This document shows positions 12,950 through 24,440 of a stretch of 64,000 nucleotides of DNA, one piece after another (position 1 is the first letter of the stretch; each line of letters begins with the position of its first letter). Below the pieces are notes generated by a model. The model was not told the origin of the DNA. It saw only the letters and a list, made by a program, of their open reading frames with translations, and did not search any database. The stretch is from Dicaeum eximium (taxonomy: Eukaryota; Chordata; Aves; Passeriformes; Dicaeidae). The DNA lies in assembly GCA_013396995.1 (NCBI GenBank), contig VWZP01005256.1, positions 374,704 to 438,703 on the forward strand, written 5' to 3'. Made by a program: the position numbers and the translations under genes.

Positions 12950-13250
12950 GATTGGAAGATTTTCTTGTCTTGGGAGACAAGAAAGGTGTAAAGGATCATC
13001 TGGGTCACCGAGTACTCCCAGAGCAGCCAAGTGTGTAACCCAGAGAGATCCACTCAGGCTGGCACTCTGCCCCACAAACACCCCACTGCCAGCGTGGGGA
13101 GGGAGCACTGAGCTCACCAACTGCAACCTGACACAGGAGAAGAACATCAGCAGCTGTCCTTGCCAATGGGATGGGTTCTCTGGCTGCTACCATTTCATCT
13201 GTTTGTTGCAACCACATTTCCAGATTGCTCCCGGCTGGAGTCAAGACACA
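12950..13250. other. GC-richer patch open in several frames, not called as a gene
   Basis: GC is near 50%, and frames on both strands stay open for 80-120 codons. Open frames on both strands at once are expected when stop codons are rare through composition. No domain, repeat family or good splice pair was recognised. It could be a decayed mobile element or an unrecognised exon. Confidence 0.4.
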
Positions 13251-14101
13251 GGATCTTGACTCCTTAAATCAGAGAAGAAGCAGCAACAGAAAGAGAATAC
13301 AACAGATATGAATGCCTTTGGTTGTGCCACAGCTAAATGCTGTGGAAAAGAATCTTAAAAAGACATTAAGTATCACAGCAAGAAACAAAACTCAGATAAA
13401 TTCCCTAAACTATTACCATAACGTACAAGTGCTCACATAACAAATGCACAAATATTAAGGTTACTTACGTTATAAACTAGTTAATTTTTTTTAAGAGGAT
13501 AGAAAAGCTAAATGTCAGCAAAAATTATGTATAATTTCACAAAAAGTAGCTATGCATAAAGGGGTGAGGTTGTGCTTGAGAAGGCTGGGGACAGAGCTAG
13601 CAGTGGCTAAGGCAAAATTCCTTCACTATGGCCGCAGTACTCACAGAGTGGTCCCCAAATACTCCCCAAGAGGTGCCTGTGAATTAGGGACTGTGGTCCA
13701 TTGCAGGTTTCCTGGAGAAAGAAGACATACCTTCAGCAGTAAACTGCTGATCCTGACTCCCCCTGCTCTCTGAGGGTAACAACACTCAAGGAAGGTAACC
13801 TTCCCACTCAGAGGAGATGAATTACCTCTTTGCTCTGCTCCCTGCACAGGGATGCCGAAAAATGATAACATTTTCCTCTGGACACCCTACAGCATGGGCC
13901 ACAAAATGGCCTTTCAGACTTAAAGAAATTACTGAAAGGCACAAAATCAAATCTGTATCCAGTCTCCAGCAATGGTGTTAGAATTACACACCTAAGCCAG
14001 AGCTGAGAGGAATCACAGAAGGCAAGCTAACACACTGAATTATTGCAAGTATCCTGCACAGACAAGTACTGTGACATGTCAAGTCTCACTGGCCTGTTTG
14101 T

Positions 14102-14156
14102 GGGAAGGGGGAAAAAGGGGGGAGTATGTAGGGAAGTGAGAGTAGGGGAGGGGGGA
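14102..14156 (+). other. Putative G-quadruplex tract
   Basis: Runs of three to six G are separated by short A-rich or mixed spacers: GGG, GGGGG, GGGGGG, GGG, GGGG and GGGGGG. At least four runs fit the usual G3+ with loops of about 1-8 bases, so an intramolecular quadruplex on the plus strand is plausible. Confidence 0.5.
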
Positions 14157-14387
14157 GCAAAGCAGTCAACAGGGAGGGGATGTTGGAAAAATTTGCAATG
14201 AAGGTGATAGGAATACAAAGATGTGAAGTTTGCATCCTGGGCCAAGGAAGCTGCATAAATGTTCATTGTAAACTAGCAGTCAAGCTGATGTGTGATAAAG
14301 TGCAGCCTGCTGTAAATACACTTCAGGGCTCCCAGTGCAACTAGGGAAGAAACTTGTAATTTGGAAGGGAGGGGAGAAAGAAAAAGT

Positions 14388-14407
14388 AAAAAAAAAAAAA
14401 AAAAAAA
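14388..14407. repeat. Poly-A run of 20
   Basis: An uninterrupted run of 20 A follows a purine-rich stretch (GGGAGGGGAGAAAGAAAAAG). No retrotransposed gene body was recognised in front of it. Confidence 0.9.
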
Positions 14408-14469
14408 TGCACTGCAAGCTTTTTCTCACATAATCTGTTACTGGAAAATTGAGAAGCTTGTCCAAGTCC

Positions 14470-14720
14470 ATGGGAATAAGCTGATGAGCTGATACTTAAT
14501 AATAAACCATATTGTGTCATGGTGCGGAGTCATCTAGATCCATTCAGGCCACAAACTATATTACTTTATACAGCCCTGGCTGACATACATTTAAAGCCCT
14601 CTACACATTAAGGAGCCATTAGGCTGACAGATTAAAAGTTATCTTGGAGCTAATGTTTCCATTATGCGTATCCTGGCAGTGGAACAATCAACACACTGTT
14701 CCTCAGATGTCATACTTTGT
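14470..14720. promoter_or_regulatory. Candidate conserved enhancer-like block
   Basis: Non-repetitive DNA of even texture between two purine-rich low-complexity zones. It contains homeodomain-type TTAAT/ATTA words, GCTGACAG (MEIS/TGIF-like) and ACAATCAACAC. There is no open frame with splice signals. The call is inferred from texture only. Confidence 0.25.
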
Positions 14721-14729
14721 TTAAAAAAA

Positions 14730-14762
14730 GGGTAGGGGGGGAGAGCAGGGGGAAAGGAGGGG
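14730..14762 (+). other. Putative G-quadruplex tract
   Basis: The runs are GGG, GGGGGGG, GGGGG and GGGG with loops TA, AGAGCA and AAAGGA. This fits the classical four-run quadruplex pattern. It lies about 0.7 kb before the large CpG island. Confidence 0.5.
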
Positions 14763-15020
14763 ATCCTTCCCTCCTTGAATGACATTGACATGATCAGCTT
14801 TGATCTGGGCATGTGCTGTCTACAGATTCTCTACTGTTGGCTAAAATAGGAGCATTTAGGGCATAATACTTTAAATCATTAACCAGTTCCATACTCCTCT
14901 GGGTATCATTGCTACAATTTAGGGTTCTGCACTTGGGATTTCTCTGGAATCTTTCCATGCTCATAGCAACTATCATCAGAGAAATATGTTGGGGGGTTGG
15001 AATGTCTCTTCCTAGTGAAA

Positions 15021-15081
15021 ATGAAACAAAAAGCACACAACAAAAATGCACAAACAAATAAACAAAAACCCCCAAACCAAA
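15021..15081. repeat. A/C-rich low-complexity tract
   Basis: CAAA/CAAAAA-type words and a CCCCC run. It has the same texture as the tracts at 8.3, 12.7, 36.3 and 43.6 kb. Confidence 0.8.
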
Positions 15082-15202
15082 TGCTTTTGTCTCTTCGGTG
15101 CACCTTTACCAGTTTTGCACTGTTACTGTCACGGAGAGAATTAATGCTGACTTTATAATTAAATACTTGCTGTGAAATATGTTGAAAAATTAAAGCAGGG
15201 TT

Positions 15203-15240
15203 GTTTTTTTTGGTTTTGGTTGTTTTTTTGTTTTTTTTTC
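15203..15240. repeat. T/G-rich low-complexity tract
   Basis: The sequence is T-runs with TTGG and TTG interruptions. It is the strand-inverted counterpart of the A/C-rich tracts, and lies only about 120 bases from the tract at 15.02-15.08 kb. Confidence 0.8.
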
Positions 15241-15364
15241 AATTACCGAGACTCATAAATTTTGTAGTTAGCTAGATACTGTAATCAAAGAAACCCAAGT
15301 GCACAGAAAGCATCAGCACGCCGAATTTCAGGGGTGGACTGATGCTTACATTTGGACATACTGA

Positions 15365-15990
15365 ATGCCCTCGAAGGAGATGGAGGAAAGGAAGTACGGG
15401 CTCGCAGTCCTGCAAACACCTCTCGGTGTGTCTGACTCTCGCACCTGCGGTCTGACGAAAGCAGCAAAGCCAGAACAAAAGGCCGCCCGTCCCCGCTGCA
15501 GGCCCGGCTCTCCGCGCCGGCCCCGGGCCGCGGCAGCGAGTGCGGGCGGGCCCCGGGCACTAGAGGGCAGCATCCCTTTGTGCCAGCCCCGCCGAGCCGC
15601 GCCGAGCCGCGCGGGCGGGCGGGATCGCGGGCAGCGGCGCCGGGCGAGCCCCGCGCTGCCACCAGCAGAGCCCGCGCTTGTCCGAGCCCGCGTTTGGACC
15701 AGCTCTGCCCGCAGCCCTTCGCACAGGAGCCCGACTTGTGGTGCGCCCATCTCGGGGAGCACCGGTCTGCGTGCGCTGATGAGCCGTGCTCCGAACAAAA
15801 GGCTCGCAATGCTGTCGGGGGGAGGCGGCCGCCCGCTTCCAGCGGAGGGGACACTTGTTATTCTTCATGTGCACGGCGTAAAGGCCAGCCCTGCTCTGAA
15901 CCACCTTCCTGTCACTTTTGTTAATGCCGCGGTGCGACCGCTGAAGTGGTGTGAGACACGCTTTTTGCGTATTCAGAACGATGGAGGAAA
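15365..15990. promoter_or_regulatory. CpG island, likely promoter or boundary element
   Basis: GC rises to roughly 70% or more in the core (15480-15870). CpG density is about one per 5-6 bases there, for example 11 in 15481-15540. GC-box-like GGGCGGGCGGG words occur near 15611-15621, and a GCCGAGCCGC word is tandemly repeated near 15590-15610. No TATA box is obvious. Long frames are open on both strands, including about 268 codons on plus and 189 on minus; these follow from the lack of AT-rich stops and are not taken as coding. A donor-like CAG|GTGCGAG is present on the minus strand (GT at 15443-15444), which would suit a minus-strand first exon. In birds such an island is usually a promoter; the target transcript is not identified. 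Confidence 0.7.
15557..15570 (+). promoter_or_regulatory. CTCF-like binding motif
   Basis: The sequence GCACTAGAGGGCAG matches the vertebrate CTCF core consensus CCASYAGRKGGCRS at 13 of 14 positions, the first base being the only deviation. It lies inside the large CpG island, so the island may act as a CTCF-occupied promoter or domain boundary. The motif match is seen directly; occupancy is inference. Confidence 0.5.
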
Positions 15991-17229
15991 AGGAAGTTCT
16001 AAAATCCCTTCCCGAACACATGAAAGTTCAGCTGTTCAGTGTACACTCACCATACAGCTTAGGACACTTCAGCTAATTTGGCTAACATATGCAAAAATGG
16101 CCTTTCTGCTGGCTGCTCTGTTCTTTGGGCTACATTCTAATAATAAAACTTACACTACTCAGTGGAACTAAACCATAAAGAATGACAAGGTCATTAAGAA
16201 AACAAAAAGTGACTGTAATTAAATCATACTTCACAAGCCTTAACCATGCACAGATTGCATTAGCAGTAAAATGAGAGAGGAAAAAAGAGGGAAGTAAGTT
16301 CTTTTAGTAACTGTGATAGAATTAAACAAATGTACCATGATTTATGGGGCAGAAAGCAAACTTTTGGAATAATTGTTCGGAAAGTCTGCGAGCATTCCAA
16401 TAAAATTACAAATTCTTATGTGAAAAAAATTTGAGCAGCAGGGCCCTTCTGCAGAGTTTAGACATAAATTTGGCTCATCTCATGAGTAAAACTTGCTTTT
16501 GGATCTCAAATGTGTTCCTGCTGCAGGAGTTCACATTAGAGAAAAAAAAGCCATAGAAAATTCAGTCTGGCTCAACTGGTTTGAAATTTCTCAAGAGAGT
16601 CATCTGAAATAAAGACAAGTTGCTTTTTCTTTTTAAAGCTGGGAAAGAAAGTCTCTCAAATAAAATTAAAGAGCATAATTAAATAGTGCTGCTGTCACAT
16701 TATGATACAGTTAAGGGAACCTTCTTTGTCTGCCATTACTTGCTCCTTTCTGCAAGCCCTTCCTCAGAAACAACAACAAAAAAATTCAAGTAATTGCTAA
16801 TGGTAGGATTGCTGATTTTTCCTAATACAAAAACAAGTGTTTTTTGAGAAGCAGATACTACAAGGCCCTGGATTCCCTTGATTTCCAGCGGAAGTTGAAG
16901 GCATCTGGCACTTTGTAAGACACATCCAGAGCCCACAGCAATGGGTGGGCTCCTTTCTCTCTTCTGTCATTATTAATATTTAGCATCAAGTGAAATCAAA
17001 AGTGCATCTGGATCCAAACACTCTAAGTATTCTGAAAATATGTAGTTCTCTGGACTAAGTCTGGGCTTGCCTCTTAGTAGAATTTTGTTCTATACTATAT
17101 GACATATAGCACCATTTGCTATTGCTAAGTATTTACTGGCCATAATCTAGCTCCTAACCTGCCTCCAGTACTGAAAGCCAAAATATTGTCATCGTTTTCT
17201 GTCCTCCACCCTCTTCCCCCTTCTTCAGC
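15991..17229. other. Unique AT-rich non-coding DNA
   Basis: CpG content drops back to background after 15990. No coding exon with convincing splice sites and no repeat family was recognised. Confidence 0.6.
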
Positions 17230-17660
17230 CTCCATTTAAAAATATGCTAATTGGAGGGGGCTGAAGGTTAAATCACAGTGGCCAGTAGAACACAGTTTAC
17301 AGGTGCACTTTTAGTCTCTATGGAAGCTTTTGCTAAAGATAAAAAACTGGGGACTAAGAAACAGCTTGAGAGGCACATTAAAACCCCTCCATTAGGGTCA
17401 GAGTCATTAAAGTTTAGTTAAAGCACGGAAGACTTTCTAACAAGTATTCTGCTTAGTAAACATTTTCCACCAGAGCACAGATATTGGTGAGAGCTTTTGG
17501 AGTGTGTCAGTTAATCACTATTCACCCGCTTTGACAGCTTGAAGTATTACTCACTTATTTGGCTGGTTCAAAGTTTGTCAGACTTGACTATGTCGCAAGT
17601 TAACATGTCCCCATTTGAAAAAGGAGCTCACTGGCAAAATGTTCACAATGGACCTAATAA
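17230..17660. promoter_or_regulatory. Candidate conserved enhancer-like block
   Basis: Contains an octamer-like ATGCTAAT (17244-17251, one change from the POU octamer), GAGTCATTAAAG and TTTGACAGC (MEIS/TGIF-like) in non-repetitive DNA. There is no open frame of note. Word content and texture suggest a developmental enhancer, but only cross-species alignment could show this. Confidence 0.28.
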
Positions 17661-18709
17661 AACACATGTGGCTAAAAAATAATCAAGCAGCAGTGATCAC
17701 TGTTATCACTCACAAACACAAAAAAAGAGTGAGACTGTCTTTGAGACTACCAAGCTAAACAGGAAGCAATAGCCTGTTACTTTACCAAATACCCTTTAAA
17801 TGGTTAATACCAGAATAAAATCTCCACCACACTCAGAGGCATTAAATTGCTTGGTTAAAGCTGCATATATATTTTGAATGTGTTGAGTCATTTGCTGGTA
17901 CAAAGAAAAGAAAGGCTTGAGATAGAAGCTGTCCCTCAGTCCTGAGAATGTTTTGAAGCCCCTTCTGCCCCAGGAAGGCCATTGAGGCAATACTCTTCAC
18001 CTTTGCTCTCAGAGTGGGTGCTATTAAAACAGAAAGTCCTCTGAAGGTAGCAGGTAGTCTGGGATTAGACCATCACATGAATTCACAGCAGGAAAGCCAG
18101 TCACACACAGCCACTGTTTGGTTAAATGTGTTCAACAACAGGGCACATGAGTGCTGCTGTTAAGCCTGGGGCACCGCTGAACAGCACAAACTGCCCTACA
18201 GAAGACCTTAAAGATCTCAAAAGTAATAACAAAAAATTATACAAGAAAGATCTTTTCAGGGATAAGGAAAGCTTAACCACTTACGTGTGTGCAGTGAACC
18301 CTGTGGTCCTTTCAGAGAGGCTCCTGGGAAGCAGCTATATGCTACTGAAGTATTTCAGTCTTTGGGCAAAACAAGCTTGACATCCCTGTTGGCATCTCTG
18401 CTGAGAACAGACACTGGCCTTACTCAGAAAACATCAAACGTGACTTTCTGCTAGCTGTGGCAGAGCTGAATACTGAAGGCAGGGGAGGAGAGGTCACAGA
18501 GGAAGCAGTAGTTAACGGGGTAAAGTGAGTGTTATAATCCCCAAATTGCAGTCGGACTGAATGCTGGCAGACAATCTGCCTGTCTATACCAAGACAGCCT
18601 CATTTTTCTTTCTTCTAGGAGAGGGTTAAGTATAATCTGAAGCCTGGAAAATGGCTGCTGTTGATACTAGTGAGGCCTTCTCTTTAACTAGATCCTTCAG
18701 GAAAAAACA

Positions 18710-19010
18710 AATTAATCAACAGCCAGCTGAAGTGGGTTTAATGATTGCATTCTGCATACAATCAGCTTTTCCCTTTTCAAGGGCCATCAATATGTCAAGG
18801 GAAGACATATCTGAAGGATATAGCTCTTAACATCAAGGTTATCTATTCTCCACAAGGCTCCCACTCCTTACTGGGCTGATACTTTACACTGCCTGTGTCT
18901 AACATTTTCATCAACTCTGCAATCAATCAAGGTAATAATGTTGTGCAAAAAATCAATTAACAACGCAATTAAACTTTCCTTATTATCTCAAAGGGCTGAA
19001 ATAATACCTA
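18710..19010. promoter_or_regulatory. Candidate enhancer-like block with PBX/HOX-type site
   Basis: Contains ATCAATCA (18922-18929), which on the minus strand is TGATTGAT, the PBX-HOX composite word. Several ATTAA/CAATTAA homeodomain-type words follow within 60 bases. Non-coding on both strands. Confidence 0.28.
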
Positions 19011-22000
19011 AAGGGAAGATAGACTCACTGAATGCAGACATCCATAACCCAATGTGAAAGTGAATTATGAGGTTAGACAGATGCAGGCATGTACTGGCGC
19101 TGTTATTTTCAAAGGGATATATCTCATCCAGGCAGTGTATCAGTCACCACCAATCCCATACCCTAAAATTCCAAATTACTTTTAAGAAATATACGATGTG
19201 CAATATCCATTTCATATTCTCTTTTAGAGATAAACCCCCCAAAATCTGAACAGGAGTATTATTCAAAGACAAAATGATCTTTCAGAAAGAACATAAAATA
19301 TAAAAGCTATAATAACATTTACATCTGTATACCACCCATGTCTGTAAATGCAGGTCATCAATTATACCTAATCTGTAGTGAATAAGGAACAGAAGAAGCA
19401 GCACAACATTTAAAGCCCAAAGGCTCAAATTTGCAAATACCTTGCATCAAGTACACTGAAAGAAGAGCCTCAATATAAACACATGCAGCAAAACCAGCAA
19501 GGACTTAAGTATCATTCCCTGAAAATAAGACAGAGTGCCTATATTATTTTGTAATTACGTTCAATCCTCATGGAAACATCATTCCCAAGAGCTGAGAGTT
19601 TTAAAGTACATTGAAAACAGACAATTAACCTCTTGCTGTTGGGAGGATTTGGGTTTCAGCATAAAGATGTTAAGGAGTGGGGTGCTCAGCCCACCAGCAC
19701 AATGGAGTTAATATAGTTGGGAACCCAGGTGCAGTAGGCTTGTGTTGGAGATGACTGGATAAGGATTTGAGGGAGGGTGGGGCAAAGGGTAGAGAAAGAA
19801 TACATCTGAAATTAACCACGAAATGAGTGATCTTACTACTCCACAGTGACAACCAAAAAATCTTATACAAAGAAAACAACCGTGACCAAGCTAGGTATTT
19901 TGTGGGGTTTTTTGACACCTATCATTTTATACAACACAACCTGAGCGTTTCCCCTCAGCCCCCCCTTACTCATTTTCCAACATACCCACACACAGTCTTC
20001 ACCCTAGGTTATTGTGATTTAACATAGGCAAAAAGATAATGAAAAGAGAAAACACTTAAGGGAAGCCTATGTCAGAGTGACAAGCTAGGCTCACATCCTG
20101 TAATAAGCTCAGGAAAATTGGGAGGCAGAAAAGATTTCCCTTACACACTGCACTTTGAATTCCTCTGTTAAAGGACGCTCCATGTGTCTGTGTAAGGAGA
20201 GGTGCTTTACAAAGCTGTTCTCCCAGCAGGGTTTGCTTAAGCACATAACAGCTGCAGTTTAGAAATGGTCTATTCTTACAATTAGCTCATGTAGTGCAAG
20301 TGGCTTGTTTGGACCAAGAACATCTCTTTTTTTGTTGATAATTCTCCCTGGTTTTGTCTTTGTCTTGTACTTCCTGCTCTTCCCCCTGTTACCCTCATTC
20401 TGTAGGGTCAGTCATGAGTGATATACAAATAAGTGTGACTAAAATGTTCCACAATTTTTGAACTATTAGAGACTTTCCTGCATGGATTTGGGGCACTAAT
20501 ATTAGTCCAGGATTAGAGACTTCAGCCATTCCTCTCTTAACCTTTAGGAACATAATTAATATGTTTTCATTTTCAATGACTTCATTGTGTGTCTATCAAC
20601 TGGAACCATTCCTGCTGTGTATTTGATTCCACTGACGATGGGGTGTGTTGGATTTTAAATGATGTGCTAGCACTTCTGTTCCCTATATACTCTAGTTTAT
20701 GTGTTATTCATGACTTGCATTTGGAGACATGGATGATACACAGATGTAAATGTTATTAAAGCTTTTGTGTTTAGATTCATTGTGAAAGACTTCTTTGTTT
20801 TCAGATAATTCTTTTAACCATCACAAATAACCATCAATACATGAAATTGTCTTGAGACATTTTTCTTTCCTGTTAAGGTTTTTGATGAAGGGAATTTTTT
20901 ATTCTCCCTAGTGTTCTCTCATCATCAAAATAAAATACAGGATAAATTGACAGACAGCAGTTACACCTGCAGGATAACGTAGAAGTAAACCTTTTTGTCA
21001 TATGCTCATTATACAAAATCAAACCCAAAAGTTACTTTATTTTTTTAATAGCTGTCAGGACTGTGGCTCCCAGTTTAAGGAGGCTGCAACTGGCATTATT
21101 CTCAAACTGCTTTCACCCTTTAACATCACGTTTGTATTCCTGAGGAATTTAAAAGGAACATGGCAAAGAAAAAGGTGCTTTGCCAAATAATGGTTTTCTA
21201 TCTCCTTTTCACTTAGATTAAACTAATTTTAGATAATTAGTTTTATAACACTATTTAAATTTTTTTAATATATATGACAGACATACCGTGCACCTTTGTT
21301 GCACTGGTGCTACATAGGAAAAAACTGAAGCACAAATATGTACTTAAATGCTTTGGTAAGCATCAGCCTTGGAAAACATCACCCAGCCAGCAGTCAGAAG
21401 TAATTTCTTGTGATGGACAGATAAAACGCCATTAAATTTTTTCATTGTTACTTATTAAGGCAGGGGTGAGCAGGTAGATTTGTGTGTCTGGACTGGTAAA
21501 TCTTCAAGGCTGAAGTTGTGTGAGGCTGCTGTACGTATATGGCTTTGAACTGAAACAAAAGTGCTCTCAAAAAGCCACATTTAATCACTAATAATTCTGT
21601 CAATTGACAAATCCTTAGATATTTTCTCTCAATGAAATTGAAGCTCACTTTAAACGTGAAGTCTTGGAGTTGTCACATTTTTTGCTTTAAAAGAAATATT
21701 TTATAGCAGATATTTTTACTTTTTTATGTCTATTTTATCCATTAAGCCTATAATAGCAGCAGCCTGTCTACAGAACTTAAATATTCAGAAACCCCTGCAA
21801 AAAGGATTTTTTTTGCCTGAAGTTCAAGCTTCTTGTAAAAATCTGACTCAGACTAATTGAGTCAAAGTATAATAGTTTGATCAAGAAAATAACTAAATAA
21901 CTTACTAAATTTTCTGTTGTTGGAGTAGTGTGTTGGATAGTGGTGGCTCGTACTCCCCAATGTACCATTTTACAGAGAACTTCATATTTTGTTGTGAATA

Positions 22001-23939
22001 GTTATTGAAAAAAGAGTTTTCCATCTGACAGAGAGAATCAATCTAATGTCACCCACTCTTTACCTCCAATTTTCTGCTAGCACCACCTCTGTCTGCTGCA
22101 ATCTTGTTAATGTTTTGCTGTAGATACCTGCTGTTTTACTTCACCTGCCACTAAAGCTGACTGCTCTTGAGCACTTTTGGAAAACTGCCTTTGAGCTTTA
22201 TGAAACAAAAGACAATTTTTTAAACTGAACCAGACTGTAACTTAATTCAGCAGGACACTGCAACGCTGCTTCTAAGTCTTTGATGCTTTGTTAAAGCTGC
22301 AAGGATCCAACCTTCCTCTTCCCCAGTCACAGTGAAGACAGCTCAGGACTACTCAGTAGAGCATTTCTCATGGCCAAAAACCAGGAAGTCATGGCTTGGC
22401 TGCCTTCACTGCATTCCAGGCAAATTCTAGCCATAGTGGGGAGTGGCCACACCACCAGTGTAACCCATTAGGGAAGGAGTATCCCTAGTGCAGGATATAA
22501 GGCCAGGACAATGTAGTGTGTCTGGAGCATCATCAGACTAGGCCATACTAGGTCCTTGAGATGAAGAAGCTACAGTATTTGGGACATGTGACAAGGTACG
22601 AGAAGAGGGGAGAAAAAAAGGGCCATTTTTGTATGGTTTCAGTCTTGTGCCACACAGCTCTTCAACCTGCACAGACTGCCTGGCCAATGTACGCATTTCA
22701 TTCTTTTACTTTTCACGGTGTAAAGACTCATTTATTGTTGGGATTTCTCAAAAATGGAAATAGCTCATCATCCAGGGAGTAGATGAGCAACATTTTCAGA
22801 TGCTCTTCAACAATTATTTTGTTATCAAGAAGGAGGGTAGGATACCTTATAAACATGACACCATCAATCTACAACGTTATTGAGGCAAATACTGTTTAAG
22901 TCACAATTCAATATTAATAGCCACCTTAACTGAGTAGAACCTGATGCAACATAAAAATATGTTGAGATAACATTGTTAAAATAACAAAATGAAATGGTCT
23001 GCCTACCATTTTTGTCTAACCAGAAGCATGTTCGTTGCCTGTGAAATAATATAAGATTTCTGTAACTCCCCCAATGCACTTGTCTGTCTTAAATAGCTTT
23101 TGGTAAAGGCTTGGAGATCTTAAAATAGGAGGGCAGTCATCAAACTTTCACCAGATGACTCACTGCACTGTTAAGAGCAATTATTTAAATGTATGAAATA
23201 TTTTAGACAGTTGATGAAGTCAAGAGAACCAGTTCAGCCAATCGCTAAGAAAGCAAACAGTGACCCACAGGATTCCAACCATCCTCCTTTTCTGACGTGG
23301 TTTCGCACTACACATTACCAGAGGCTTTATGAGACCACTTTAAACCACCAAGGGTCCATCCAGGTGAGATCAGCCAACAAATGGGGTACTAAACAGATTA
23401 CAAAAAGCTGGTACAAGATATTCTTCCCTTTTTCTCCCATGTATTTGAATTTTTTGTTTAACAGGGAAGAAGTCTGTCTTCTCATAAGACCAAATGATAT
23501 GACAACAACATTTTTCTTGACATAAAGGAAATAACTTCATGTGGTCTTTCCCGTAGCCACGCAACTGTGCAGGACTGGTGAATGTGGCAGTCTTGCATAG
23601 CCTCCTTCTCCATTTATAGCAATGATGGTTAAGTTCTGAACACACATGGCTCTAAAATTTATTGAATTCAAGTGCAATTAATATCCAAGTCTCTGGGAAG
23701 CTTATATAAAGCTATTACTCTGTTCAAAGGGGAAAAAAAAAGACCATCAAATGGTTATACTGAAAGTTATTTTTCTGTTTTTCTTTGTCTCAAGAAAGAA
23801 AGGGGGAGGGGGAGATTACTGTTCCATAATTATAAATCTTCTGAAACTGTAACTCAGGAAAAGACTTTTCAAATAAAATGTTTCCCAGAAAAGAATATTT
23901 GGCAGCAGTTGGCTCTTGTTTTCCCTAATAACCATTAAA
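19011..23939. other. Unique AT-rich non-coding DNA
   Basis: Nearly 5 kb without a recognisable gene, RNA or mobile element. The longest open frames are about 110 codons, near 23.2-23.5 kb, and show no domain or splice structure. Confidence 0.6.
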
Positions 23940-24440
23940 AGTCTGCCCTAGTAAACCATTTTACTGCAACGTTTGAAATGGTAGAGTTTACATTTTATTT
24001 AATGAATAGTTGCAGAGCATTAAAGCAACATCTCGTCGGCAAAACAGCTCCTTATCCTCGCTTTGTCTCAATTGGTTTTTTTACATTTCATTTTCAATGA
24101 CATGTCAGCCGTCTCTCACCAACCTCAAAGGAAAGTTGAATGCGGGGCTTACAAAGTTAAGCTGACATTTGCTCTCTTCCAATAAAAAATATTTAGTCCA
24201 TTAAACATAAATACCTGTCATTATGATACATGGACTGGGTACAAGCCTCCCGTTTCCCTCTGATGTTTATTACATCCAAACAACTGCAGTGCCTGCATGT
24301 TTTCAACTTTAGTGTATTGATTAAACTTTTAAATGGCTGCCATATAACCCAGGGACATCAGGAAGATTAATTTGCGTCAATGTTCATCTGTAATTCATTA
24401 GCCATTTATTCTTTACAACCACATGGGCTATCAAGAAAAT
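23940..24440. promoter_or_regulatory. Candidate conserved enhancer-like block (strongest by texture)
   Basis: About 0.5 kb with many homeodomain-type words: GATTAAAC, GATTAATTTGCG, AATTCATTAGCC and CATTATGATAC. It also has CpG-containing words such as CTCGTCGGC that survive in CpG-poor surroundings, and no low-complexity sequence. Clustered TAAT cores with preserved CpGs and no coding frame are what deeply conserved developmental enhancers usually look like. The call is inferred; no conservation data were available. Confidence 0.35.

Noticed and set aside
12842..13259. Overlapping 101- and 121-codon frames
   Set aside because: Both strands are open because of a GC-richer patch. The translation is not recognisable as any protein or repeat ORF.
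14388..14407. Poly-A run as evidence of a processed pseudogene
   Set aside because: The sequence before it is a purine-rich tract without any gene-like frame or flanking target-site duplication that I could identify.
15285..16171. Long overlapping open frames on both strands (up to 268 codons plus, 189 codons minus)
   Set aside because: They lie in the CpG island, where high GC removes stop codons in all frames. Translations are A/R/P/G-rich low-information sequence with no domain, and both strands cannot reasonably be coding at once.
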